From Gimesia chilikensis (GTDB taxonomy: Bacteria; Planctomycetota; Planctomycetia; Planctomycetales; Planctomycetaceae): a DNA stretch of 64,000 nucleotides. A program made the position numbers and the translations under genes. The notes under the pieces were generated by a model. It saw nothing but the letters and a program-made list of their open reading frames with translations, was not told where the DNA came from and did not search any database. The DNA is taken from NCBI RefSeq assembly GCF_007744075.1, contig NZ_CP036266.1, positions 7,840,564 to 7,904,563 of the forward strand, given 5' to 3'. Within the stretch, counting starts at the first letter, position 1; every line of letters begins with the position of its first letter. Of the stretch, positions 55,782-64,000 are shown in pieces.

Positions 55782-56579
55782 TTACTTCGAAGAGACATCA
55801 GGGCCACAATTAGGGCCTGCCTGCCGCCTCTGATCCAAATTTTCGTCTTGATCCGGCAAGTGCCAACTCGAAGAGATGCAGCACCAGAGAGCTGAAAAGA
55901 CACTCTCAGCGGACTTGATTTCGTCATCGATATCACTTGATTTCACAGGCGTCTCCAGAATGATCGGAGTTGCCTCGCTTAGCCAATGAGCCACTCGCTG
56001 GAAGGCCCGAATGCTCTCAAAATTCAATCTTTCATGTCGGCTTTGCGAGTTGACATAACTCATGTGAACCTGTCGCAGTCGATCATGAAACAGTTCAAGA
56101 AACGTCTCCGCTTCCTGCATCGTGGGATCGACCTGCCGTGCGTGACCGATATCAAAACAAAATGTTGCATCGGGAAGCTTCTCGAAAACCGTCCGTAACT
56201 GAGCAGCTGTCCGTCCAATCTCCTTGCGCTTGTCCATGTTCTCGATGCAGACCGCTGGCCCAAGCGACCGCCAAAGCGAGAAGTCCTCGATTACATCAGG
56301 ATGAACGATGATCGCCCAACCTCGGTCAGCAACCTTTCGAAGCTTCTCGACAAATTCGGATTCAGAGAAGCGAGTTCGTTTGCTTGGTGCGTGGAACGAG
56401 ACGTATTCGAACGGCAGTAGGTCATTCTCCAATCGATCCAGTGACTCCAATAATGGATCGAGTTCATCTTCCCGCAGTGCCGATAGTTCCACTGCATTGG
56501 CACGTTGATGTGTCGCTACCCGCAGGCCTCGTCGCACGTCGTCCAAGGCAATACTGCCTGTTGAAAATCCAATTTTCAT
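55782..56579 (-). CDS. TIM-barrel protein (xylose isomerase/AP endonuclease-like) in BREX operon
   Basis: 265 residues from the ATG at 56579, which lies one base past the NTase stop and has GGAG upstream. The AP_endonuc_2 pattern is clear: KIGFSTGSIALDD, YVSFHAPS, IIVHPDV, AVCIENMD, FCFDIGHARQVDP and QVHMSYV, placing metal-binding His, Glu and Asp residues. The family includes endonuclease IV and sugar isomerases. It is not a core BREX gene; paired here with an NTase. Confidence 0.82.
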   Translation of the reverse strand: MKIGFSTGSIALDDVRRGLRVATHQRANAVELSALREDELDPLLESLDRLENDLLPFEYVSFHAPSKRTRFSESEFVEKLRKVADRGWAIIVHPDVIEDFSLWRSLGPAVCIENMDKRKEIGRTAAQLRTVFEKLPDATFCFDIGHARQVDPTMQEAETFLELFHDRLRQVHMSYVNSQSRHERLNFESIRAFQRVAHWLSEATPIILETPVKSSDIDDEIKSAESVFSALWCCISSSWHLPDQDENLDQRRQAGPNCGPDVSSK

Positions 56580-56580
56580 C

Positions 56581-57687
56581 TTAGAACACTCCGTATTCAC
56601 AAGTAAACTCCCGCAAGGGAGTGTCGATCTCAAAACACATACTTCTCAGTGTCGCTTGCAGCCGGTGGCTGATCTCCCGACATTTCAGGAAAATGGCATC
56701 GGTGTAGACGTCCTCTTCGCTCAGTATACCAAGATGGTCCCGAACCGTCTTATCGTTGATCTGGCCAAGAAACTCTTCGTAAATACACAAGAAGGCCCTA
56801 CAAGGCTCATCCAGTCCCAATTCTCGTAACGTCCACACGAGAATGTTGAGCGGCGTCGAGTGAACGAAGTTTAACAGGTGTTTTTGAAGCTTCATTTGGT
56901 AGTCACCGGAATTCGCTCCATCGCTTAGAAGCGACTCGTTTTTGTAGCAGCTGAATACCATCAATAAACCAGCGACGAAGAGCAGCTTCCTTGAAGTCCG
57001 CAGTTTGATGTTTCGAATCGCCCATTTCTTTCCTCCTTGATCCCAGTCCTTATAAGCAAAGTCTACGCACATCGTCCGCCAGTATCGAACAACGTCGTTC
57101 ATTAGAAATCGGGGAATGCGAGACTCATCATCGGGTTGGCTATGGAAGTTTGAATCACTCATCAGATATCTATTGAGAATCTGACGAACAATGCGAGCGT
57201 AGGAACCTCCCAGTTCGTCATCAGAATCACGCAACGACGTTGCTTCCAGCAACAGAAGAACTCGCTGTGTGGTATTTCGGTTCGTGTCGGCCTGACCTCC
57301 GATGTGATGCACAATTTCATGACTAAACGCCATGTTTCCGAAGATGCCTTCCGCACCCGGTCCTTTCAGTGATACATCTTTGTAATTCATCTCTGCCAGA
57401 GTCATTTCGATTTCTCTGGCGGCGACTCGATGTTGCGTATCAGCTTGACCGTCAACCAGCATGGTCCAGTCCACGTCGCTGCCACTGGTCCACTCACGGC
57501 GAGCCAATGAACCGAAGACAACCACATCCACATCGTCCGATGTAAACTGTCGCAACGTTTTAAGAAGCAAATCCTGCACCGCAAAAGCATCCGCTTGTGC
57601 AGCCACCATCGTGGGCCATTCTTTGCCACTGTCGGCACTGAACTGCGCCACATAGTCGAAAGCGGGGTCAATTGAGCCATTGGGCAT
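56581..57687 (-). CDS. DUF294-like nucleotidyltransferase in BREX operon
   Basis: 368 residues from the ATG at 57687, which overlaps the pglX stop (TAATG). Catalytic site FGSLARREWTSGSDVDW (GS at 59-60, Asp71, Asp73). AFSHEIVHHIGGQADTNRNTT at about 136-156 is a marked conserved stretch. The C-terminal 180 residues are helical. Not a core BREX gene. Translational coupling to pglX and to the TIM-barrel gene suggests a shared function with them. Confidence 0.85.
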   Translation of the reverse strand: MPNGSIDPAFDYVAQFSADSGKEWPTMVAAQADAFAVQDLLLKTLRQFTSDDVDVVVFGSLARREWTSGSDVDWTMLVDGQADTQHRVAAREIEMTLAEMNYKDVSLKGPGAEGIFGNMAFSHEIVHHIGGQADTNRNTTQRVLLLLEATSLRDSDDELGGSYARIVRQILNRYLMSDSNFHSQPDDESRIPRFLMNDVVRYWRTMCVDFAYKDWDQGGKKWAIRNIKLRTSRKLLFVAGLLMVFSCYKNESLLSDGANSGDYQMKLQKHLLNFVHSTPLNILVWTLRELGLDEPCRAFLCIYEEFLGQINDKTVRDHLGILSEEDVYTDAIFLKCREISHRLQATLRSMCFEIDTPLREFTCEYGVF

Positions 57688-60600
57688 TACTTCACCAATC
57701 CTTTCTGATGTAGTTGCTTGCCGATGGATGACCACTCGTATTTGCCTGCGAGTAGCTCGTTCCAGTATTTCTTGGCAACCTTCCAAGGGACCAGTTCGTG
57801 GAGCGGGGCGATGTTCAGGACGACTCCATCGTTGAGGTCCGGTTCGAGATGCAGGTTTGCTGCCCGGCGCAGCTTGTCCTCGAAGTCCCGCAGTTCAGAG
57901 AGGAAGTCTTCTTGTTTTTCTGCTTCCTTGGCAATTCGCTTGGCTTCCTTACCAGAGTCGCCAGCGACGGCACTCTGGCTGCGAAGTGCTTCGAGACGGC
58001 TGGTTTCCAATCGAATCTTTGGTTCGACGTAATTTACCAACGCTTTGAAGAGCAGGTCTTTGTCCAACTGGTGGTAATACAACCAGATGGCGTAGTTCTT
58101 CTTCAAGGATTGGAGCAACCAGTAGATCGGGGCGCTTCTGCGGCTCTGCGAGTACCTAGTCACATGATCGTCCCAGAAACCGTTTTTTCCGGGTTTGCGA
58201 AGGTAGTCTCGAATCTTCTTAACGCCGAGGATGTCGCACGCCTCTGTTTCGACGGCATCTCCTCGGCCCTCAGAAATGACATCACATACATCTCGAATAC
58301 GCCTCACGATGTCATCAGCGTGGTCCGGGTCGTCAACTAGGATGGCAAGCGTTTGAGAATCTTGAGGAAGTCCACCGGCTTGACTTTGCAAACTGCCGGG
58401 TGTGTCCTGAATGGCTTGTGGAGGATACGACGGAAGAACACTGTAAGGACTCTTTGATGCAAGCTCGTTTGCGAGTTCGGAATAAGACTTTAGCCCCCAT
58501 CGTCCGAAAACAATGCCGACCGAGTGCGAAAGAAGCATCCCTGCAATAGTCGAGTCGCTCAGACTAGGAGTGCCTTCGTCGTCACGTTGCCCATCCGACG
58601 AGTCATCGTCGTCATCGAACACGTTGATTTCCCGCAGCCGACGAACATCTTGTTGAGTCATTCCGTATGCTGCATTCACTGTGCGATCCCAGTCGGCGTC
58701 AATGGCAGTAACTCGTTGCTGCAATGTAAGAAATTGGCCTCGCACGTTCCGAATCAAAGCAGTAAGGCTTGTGCAATTGGGCAGGCCGCAGTAAACGGCA
58801 CTGGTCTCGTTAATGGCGTCCAGCGATCGAAGATTCTGAATCAGATCATTGGTGGCTGCTTCAAGGCGAGGGAGGTCATCGCATTCGATGCCTTTCCACG
58901 GTAGAGTCTTAATGATGCCGCTCATAAACTTCCCAGCGTTTGACTGTAGCTCGATGAGGCTGGTGATTAGCTTCGAGTTTACCCACCCTAAAATGGCTAT
59001 GTTGCTCACCTTCGATTCTGAGAAGATGACTGGCCCTTGACTTGTGAAGAGGCAGCCAGAAGGCAGAACTCGTGCGCTAAAGCCACGCCCGCTGCGTAGC
59101 GAGTATGTCGCCCCCGGTCGCCGCCAATAGTCCGAAGCTTGACGTGCTTGGGCATCAGTTCCGTTCACACGAATGTTCGCTTCACGCATCTCTTTTCCGT
59201 CGCTATCCCATCCGACGACGAGATGAATGTTACCGTAATACCTCTGATAGCCACCGCCTTTAGCGAGATGCTCCCACCTGTTGTTTGGCCCAATCATGTC
59301 GGGAGCGACTTCCCAGCGGAGCCGGATGAACCGAAAATCATCCCACGTAGTCATCCCTTGTCGAGCCGTTCCTACGGTTGGCTCAAACTTGCTTGGTAAC
59401 ACAAGCAAGTCGGCGACCTTAGAAGGGAGAGAGTAAAGAATCTTGTAATTGGGAAAACGCTTAAACACGCTCGGAAGTAGGCGGAATGCAACCGATTCCC
59501 CACCGTTGTCGATCCTGATCGCTTTGGATAACTGTTCTTCACGTCCGGCTTGACGACGGACATCGAAAGCTACAAGTGGATGGCGAGGTAATGGATCGGC
59601 AACAAAGGTGTAAGCAGCAGACTCTACAAGGGCCGCATCCATGACCGCTGCACCAAGATCTGCAATAGTCACAATCCTGTCAATAAGAATATCGTGCCTC
59701 CAATTTCGAAGGCGGGTGGCGACCATGAAAGAGCGAGATGTAATTGCTCCTCCAATGCCAGTACATAAATGGAGAGATCGTTCAACAAATGTTGCAAGTA
59801 ATTCCGTGTAGCTGAGTGGAAATGCCTTCTTTAAGTATGCAAAAGCCCTTTCTGGTGCGAGACCGAACGGTGGATTCATAAGCACCACGTCATAGCGATT
59901 TTGGCACAAATCCACAAAGGCAAAGCCCCGTACAGCGTCCTCCGTGAATAGCCTGCGTTGCAGACGCTGGCCATTCTGCGCTTTTTCGGCGTAGGACCGC
60001 AGAGCTTCAATAACTTTTTCTTCTGCTTGCTCGAAGAATTGAGAGTCAGTGATTTCCTTTACCGAGAAGACTTTGACTACCGGCTCGCTTGGTTTGTCGA
60101 ACAGAGTCCGCTGAATCGAGATGCCACCGATTTCGTACTGCCGCTTGGCTTCACGGATCGCATCTCGAATTTCTTCTTCGATCTTGAGCAGCGATCCAGC
60201 CTCACCTGCCAGTTTCATTTTATCGAAGACGACTTCCACGACTTGGCCGAGGACTTTCGGTTCAAGCTGTCCGACAAACTCTTTGAGCATTTGCTCTTCA
60301 CCCGGCATCGGTTCCGCACAGACGAAGTTGGAGCGGGTGATCGTCGGGCGGTCCTTCTTCAGCCCCATATCCTGATATGCTCGCTGGCAACGCAGCCAAA
60401 GGGCCAACGCTGCAATCTGGCTGGCCCGCAGGTCAATGTCGATGCCGTGCAGGTTGTGGGCGAGAATCAACCGAGGAACATCACGTTCCAAGTCTTCCAA
60501 CTTCGGGTAATCCTTCTGAAGCGCCGGGCCGAGGTCGGGGTCGGCGTAGGCTTCCTCGTAAATCGTCAGCAATAGGTCGAAGCAGTACAGCAGGAAGTGA

Positions 60601-61646
60601 CCGCTGCCACAGGCTGGGTCGAGAATCTTCAATTCCCGTGGGTCCTTCTTTTGGCGGTGAAGAATGGGGACTGGGAGCTTGAGCAGTTCTTCCTGCGAAA
60701 GATCGTCTTGCCCCTCAGCGGCATCCTTGGGCGGTTGTTCGTCTTCCTTGAGGAAATTGTCGGTGGGGCGACGAACCATGTACCGGCATTGATCCTTGAG
60801 CCTCGTCTCGCCTTTACGCATCTCGTACCAGATGCGCCCCAACGTGTTGTCAGTCAGGAACTCGACCACATAGCGGGGTGTGAAAAACTGATTTCGGAAG
60901 GCCAGTTCGTAAGAATTGCGGGGTGCTTGGCTTTCCTTGCGTGCTTTATCTCGCAATTCCTTGGGCGTGAAATACTGGTAGACCCAGCCGATGGTTTCGT
61001 CCTGCGACCAGATTAGCGGCCATTGTTCTCGTAACTCAGTTTCCTCGGCCTTGATTCCGCCGCCATTGAGCAGGTCGAGAACTTCATCCAACGTCTTCTG
61101 TCGAGGGTACAGGCGATTGGCCGGATCGTTGGGATTGAAAAGCACGCCGATTTCGTCGGAGAGTGCCCCACCCAGCCAGTCCAAGAAATGACGGTAGGCA
61201 ACATCCTGATGTCCGGTGTTGTAGAGCCGTTCATCTTCCTCATGGTCGGCTAGATAGAACTTCACGCCATTGGAGTTCACACCCCGACTCACTGCTTCAC
61301 GAAACTTCTGCCCTCCTACATAGACATCACGGGCTTCCATCATCTTGTAGGCACAGAGTCGATTGAGGTGCGTGAAGGCAATTTCCCGCACCAACTGATC
61401 GAGAGCCTCCTTCGGCTTGAACCCACGGGCCTTGATGTGGGCGAAGTGATCGAGAATATCTTTGCGTGCCGCCCGATCCTCGTCAGTCGTCAAGTTATTC
61501 ATCTCGGCGTTTGAATCGGCAATGACCTTTTCATCTTTGGTAAAGATGGTGTACTTCCCCTCAAGCTCCTGTGAAATGGAGTCTTCCAGTAGCTTGCGGC
61601 ACTGCGTCACGACATTGCGGAGCTTGTTGCGAATCTCTTGGTCCAT
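57687..61646 (-). CDS. pglX: BREX adenine-specific methyltransferase PglX
   Basis: 1319 residues. N-terminal part EGKYTIFTKDE and REIAFTHLNRL are typical; SAM motif I ILDPACGSGHF at about 345 and catalytic NPPFGL at about 590; the rest would hold target recognition and helical parts. PglX methylates a non-palindromic adenine site on host DNA and is needed for self/non-self discrimination. The start is 1 base past the HEPN-like stop. Near the middle-end an Asp/Ser-rich stretch (DDDDSSDGQRDDEG) is visible. Confidence 0.95.
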   Translation of the reverse strand: MDQEIRNKLRNVVTQCRKLLEDSISQELEGKYTIFTKDEKVIADSNAEMNNLTTDEDRAARKDILDHFAHIKARGFKPKEALDQLVREIAFTHLNRLCAYKMMEARDVYVGGQKFREAVSRGVNSNGVKFYLADHEEDERLYNTGHQDVAYRHFLDWLGGALSDEIGVLFNPNDPANRLYPRQKTLDEVLDLLNGGGIKAEETELREQWPLIWSQDETIGWVYQYFTPKELRDKARKESQAPRNSYELAFRNQFFTPRYVVEFLTDNTLGRIWYEMRKGETRLKDQCRYMVRRPTDNFLKEDEQPPKDAAEGQDDLSQEELLKLPVPILHRQKKDPRELKILDPACGSGHFLLYCFDLLLTIYEEAYADPDLGPALQKDYPKLEDLERDVPRLILAHNLHGIDIDLRASQIAALALWLRCQRAYQDMGLKKDRPTITRSNFVCAEPMPGEEQMLKEFVGQLEPKVLGQVVEVVFDKMKLAGEAGSLLKIEEEIRDAIREAKRQYEIGGISIQRTLFDKPSEPVVKVFSVKEITDSQFFEQAEEKVIEALRSYAEKAQNGQRLQRRLFTEDAVRGFAFVDLCQNRYDVVLMNPPFGLAPERAFAYLKKAFPLSYTELLATFVERSLHLCTGIGGAITSRSFMVATRLRNWRHDILIDRIVTIADLGAAVMDAALVESAAYTFVADPLPRHPLVAFDVRRQAGREEQLSKAIRIDNGGESVAFRLLPSVFKRFPNYKILYSLPSKVADLLVLPSKFEPTVGTARQGMTTWDDFRFIRLRWEVAPDMIGPNNRWEHLAKGGGYQRYYGNIHLVVGWDSDGKEMREANIRVNGTDAQARQASDYWRRPGATYSLRSGRGFSARVLPSGCLFTSQGPVIFSESKVSNIAILGWVNSKLITSLIELQSNAGKFMSGIIKTLPWKGIECDDLPRLEAATNDLIQNLRSLDAINETSAVYCGLPNCTSLTALIRNVRGQFLTLQQRVTAIDADWDRTVNAAYGMTQQDVRRLREINVFDDDDDSSDGQRDDEGTPSLSDSTIAGMLLSHSVGIVFGRWGLKSYSELANELASKSPYSVLPSYPPQAIQDTPGSLQSQAGGLPQDSQTLAILVDDPDHADDIVRRIRDVCDVISEGRGDAVETEACDILGVKKIRDYLRKPGKNGFWDDHVTRYSQSRRSAPIYWLLQSLKKNYAIWLYYHQLDKDLLFKALVNYVEPKIRLETSRLEALRSQSAVAGDSGKEAKRIAKEAEKQEDFLSELRDFEDKLRRAANLHLEPDLNDGVVLNIAPLHELVPWKVAKKYWNELLAGKYEWSSIGKQLHQKGLVK

Positions 61647-61647
61647 A

Positions 61648-62454
61648 TCACTCCGCTCCCTGTGGTTGCGCCGCTCGTAGTTGTTTCATTTGATTTTGAA
61701 TCAGGTCGTCTAAACAAGTCACGACATGCCGAATCGTATCGACTGCTTGCATCGCAAAAGCTGGGGCAATTTGTTGTTGTTCGCCACTTAGGTCTGTCTT
61801 GTTCCGGTCAGCTCGATGCACGATGTCGTTGCGACGACTGACAGTATCCTCAACCAATTTGCCGAGTTCTGTCGGCTTGCGACTGAGCCTAGCTCCAATC
61901 TCGCCCCAAGGTTGTTCGACTCCGAACATCACGCCTACAACGTGGACCCCTCGTCGGCCACTGAGGTTTGTTTCCAAGTAGAGTCGAACCTTGTTTGCGA
62001 CAAACAGCGTGTCAGGATCAGCAAGAAGCCGAAGGGCATCCGGCAAGTCAAATCTGATTGCAGAGAGATGACCGACTAGTTCCTTATCTTTAATGTTGAT
62101 GAATGATCGTCCCTTGATCGTGATTAGTTCCTCAAAGTGCGCATTCATTACTGCCGGGAGATATGTCTCCAAACCAGTGCAGGCGATCACAACGGCTTGT
62201 CGAAGTAAATTGCAAAGGGCGCTCTTACGAATGAGTCTTGGGGCGACTTCAGCCCGTTCCCGAATCATCCCTAGAAAGACTTCGTTGTATATGACCATCA
62301 CCCCTTCATCGTGATCGGCCTTCACCAAATCTCGTAGTGTGCGAAGTACACCTTCTTCGGTGTTGGGCGCATCATGCTCCAAAAGCCGATAGACCTTTAG
62401 CAGCAGGTCCGCTGGCCGGATGTTGTCTTCAAAAATTTGTCGAGGACTGAGCAT
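61648..62454 (-). CDS. HEPN-like protein in BREX operon
   Basis: 268 residues, helical. Near residue 205 it has SRRNDIVHRADR, matching the HEPN RNase motif RxxxxH (R-NDIV-H). The N-terminal part (RPADLLLKVYRLLEHD, LIRKSALCNLLRQAV) fits the MAE_28990/RiboL-PSP-HEPN-type proteins. HEPN proteins are often RNases acting in defence. It sits between brxC and pglX, starting 3 bases after the brxC stop. Catalysis is inferred only. Confidence 0.7.
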   Translation of the reverse strand: MLSPRQIFEDNIRPADLLLKVYRLLEHDAPNTEEGVLRTLRDLVKADHDEGVMVIYNEVFLGMIRERAEVAPRLIRKSALCNLLRQAVVIACTGLETYLPAVMNAHFEELITIKGRSFINIKDKELVGHLSAIRFDLPDALRLLADPDTLFVANKVRLYLETNLSGRRGVHVVGVMFGVEQPWGEIGARLSRKPTELGKLVEDTVSRRNDIVHRADRNKTDLSGEQQQIAPAFAMQAVDTIRHVVTCLDDLIQNQMKQLRAAQPQGAE

Positions 62455-62457
62455 GGT

Positions 62458-64000
62458 TCATTCCAAAATGATGATGGCACCTTCGTCGATGCACTTCTGA
62501 AGTGAATCCCGAATGAGGTCGAGGGCTTTGTCGAGTTCCGCCTGCGTCTCAATGGGCCGATTAAAGAACCCCGAAACACGAACCTTTCGGATCGGGGCTT
62601 TCTTGTCGTTGCCAATCGAAAGTTCCTGCAACTTGACCAACACAGACGACTTCAACCCATCGACGGCAGCGAGATCCGACTCCATTTCGGTCAGACTGGC
62701 CTTACCGAGCGACTTTCCTTCCTGCACCGCCTCTTTGTCTTCCGTGGTGCCGACTCGCCCTTGAAGCGGAGTCAGCAATGACAATGCCATACCGGGGTTG
62801 TTGGCTTCCAGTGGTGTCCATTCCGTTCGGTTCTGGATTTCACCAATGGCTGATTCGTATGACTTCGCACGACGGTCAAAGAGATCGCAGTAAGCGGTCT
62901 TGTACGCACCCAGCACCGTCTTGGTGTGATCGGTAATGGTATCCCACGAGTCGATAAAGTCTTCGGACGCCAAGAAAGATTGCAATTCTTCAACCGTGGT
63001 GCTGAGTTCCGGCGAAGGGTTGTGGGCAGAAAGGCGGTGCCACACTTGTTCGGTTGCTTGGCGAGCCTGTCGCAATATCCCGATGGCTTCAGAGTCCAGT
63101 GACTCACGCAGGTTGCGAACCTTGTCTCTGGTCTCTCCAAAGTCCTCCCCGTTTTCGGTGAGAATACGAACGCAGTCATCCGATGCAGACGCCTGTATGC
63201 CCGTCAGCGTTTGCTGGTACTCGGACAACATGGACAGAACTGGGAGGCGGTGCGCTTCAGCCGTGGCCTTTAACTGGTAAAGTTTTTCCAGTTCATCCGC
63301 TGCTACCTTTTTGAACGCCGTGGCGATGGCTCCCTCTTCAACGTCAACTTCTTCACCGATCAGGTCTTCGAGTTGCTGTACTGCTTGCGTGAGCGTCTTG
63401 AGACCAACTGACTGCCGAGGCGAAAACAATGACGACCGGAAAGCCGGGTTATTGGTGAATGGTGTGCGTGAGGCCGGGTCTTGGTAATTGTGGAAGCGAT
63501 TACCTTGATGAGTGACTTCGATTTCGCCCGCACGGAACAGCGTGGCAAGAATCAACCTCAGCATGTCACGTTCCCAGCCATAGGGAGTGCCGCCGAAGCG
63601 TTTCTCCAACGCCTTGCCCATGCGACTGTCTTTGTTGCCATAACTGTGTTCGCTCTTCAGGTAGTCCAGCACTTCCTTGGCGACATCGGCGTTGGTGTTG
63701 ATGACGAGTTTTGCCCCGTCCTTAACCACCACCGCAAGTCCCTGTTCGCTTTCATAGAAGACCTTTGGGAGCGCCTTGAGGTCGGCAGCTTTGAGAATGT
63801 GATCGGCTTCATCGCCCTTGAGTGGGCGAGAACCCATTTGTAGCTTCGGGTACAAGTCTGGCACGACCTGACTGAAGAGCTTCTTGAGGATTTCACTCAA
63901 CCCCTTGCCCAAGGCCGACGCATCCTTCTGAACGCCCCGGAACATCCCGGTACCACGTTCCATTGCCTCCGTCAGCTTGTCACGCAGACGAGTTTCGAAA
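62458..64000 (-). CDS. brxC: BREX ATPase BrxC, C-terminal part (runs off window)
   Basis: 514 residues of the C-terminus are visible; the frame stays open to the right edge, so the ATPase P-loop and start lie outside. Helical and charged with LGKGLSEILKKLF, KLVINTNADVAKEVLDYL, GWERDMLRLILATLF and GFFNRPIETQAELD, a pattern I take for BrxC/PglY. BrxC is an ATPase core component of BREX. brxA and brxB are expected further to the right. Confidence 0.8.
   Translation of the reverse strand, partial: FETRLRDKLTEAMERGTGMFRGVQKDASALGKGLSEILKKLFSQVVPDLYPKLQMGSRPLKGDEADHILKAADLKALPKVFYESEQGLAVVVKDGAKLVINTNADVAKEVLDYLKSEHSYGNKDSRMGKALEKRFGGTPYGWERDMLRLILATLFRAGEIEVTHQGNRFHNYQDPASRTPFTNNPAFRSSLFSPRQSVGLKTLTQAVQQLEDLIGEEVDVEEGAIATAFKKVAADELEKLYQLKATAEAHRLPVLSMLSEYQQTLTGIQASASDDCVRILTENGEDFGETRDKVRNLRESLDSEAIGILRQARQATEQVWHRLSAHNPSPELSTTVEELQSFLASEDFIDSWDTITDHTKTVLGAYKTAYCDLFDRRAKSYESAIGEIQNRTEWTPLEANNPGMALSLLTPLQGRVGTTEDKEAVQEGKSLGKASLTEMESDLAAVDGLKSSVLVKLQELSIGNDKKAPIRKVRVSGFFNRPIETQAELDKALDLIRDSLQKCIDEGAIIILE

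Larger units (their letters stand above)
12428..64000. mobile_element. Integrative element / defence island, left part
   Basis: From the comM break to the window edge. It begins with a large serine recombinase gene at the junction. It carries several DNA methylases, helicases, a possible primase-like gene, HNH protein, RNase HI, a TIR/SNF2/HATPase cluster and a BREX operon. The base composition varies in blocks (AT-rich at 15-18, 24.7-29.7 and 34-46 kb), unlike the GC-richer chromosome before it. No conjugation or phage structural genes are visible. The right junction is outside the window. Confidence 0.8.

Noticed and set aside
57798-58340. Rightward frame of 180 codons inside pglX
   Set aside because: Shadow of the pglX coding strand, no motif or start signal.

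Overview
The window looks like a planctomycete chromosome of the Gimesia/Planctomycetaceae type. Supporting signs are a TIGR03067-family secreted protein, a serine/threonine kinase gene next to FHA and sigma-factor genes, a DUF423 protein and many lineage-specific membrane proteins. This is inferred from gene content; no rRNA or tRNA gene was seen.

Positions 1-12427 are ordinary chromosome: a partial methyltransferase, dprA, a TSUP exporter, a DJ-1/PfpI protein, DUF423, an M19 dipeptidase, then a signalling group (coiled-coil protein, FHA protein, PLDc_N-like membrane protein, Ser/Thr kinase, membrane protein, sigma factor), a tiny basic protein, and the 5' half of comM (yifB).

At about 12400-12427 comM is cut by an integrative element that begins with a large serine recombinase gene and continues to the right edge (>51 kb; no comM 3' half appears). 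The element is a mosaic. 12.4-24.7 kb carries the recombinase, two regulators/methylases sharing one HTH type, a DEAD/DEAH-like helicase with HA repeats, a AAA ATPase, and two more DNA methylases (one fused to a ParB domain). 24.7-30.1 kb is AT-rich and holds three leftward genes, two copies of a structured leader, palindromic repeats, a possible primase-like gene with two SEC-C motifs in different reading frames, and an HNH-type protein. 30.4-34.0 kb holds a J-domain protein, RNase HI and small coupled genes.

34.1-46.0 kb is the most interesting block. It is a leftward operon-like row TIR protein, nucleotidyltransferase, SNF2-type helicase and sacsin-like HATPase, with a divergent gene for a protein that joins two SF1 helicases. 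I do not recognise this set as a named defence system. 46.2-51.1 kb has accessory genes (MBL-fold, TIGR03067, DUF2314-like, cysteine-peptidase-like, pRiA4b ORF-3, PD-(D/E)xK nuclease).

51.1-64.0 kb is a type 1-like BREX operon read leftward: brxC (cut by the window edge), a HEPN-like gene, pglX, a nucleotidyltransferase, a TIM-barrel protein, pglZ and brxL. Tight spacing and start/stop overlaps (TAATG, TGATG, ATGA) indicate that much of 48.6-62.5 kb may be translated from one transcript. The element as a whole reads as a mobile defence island using comM as its target.
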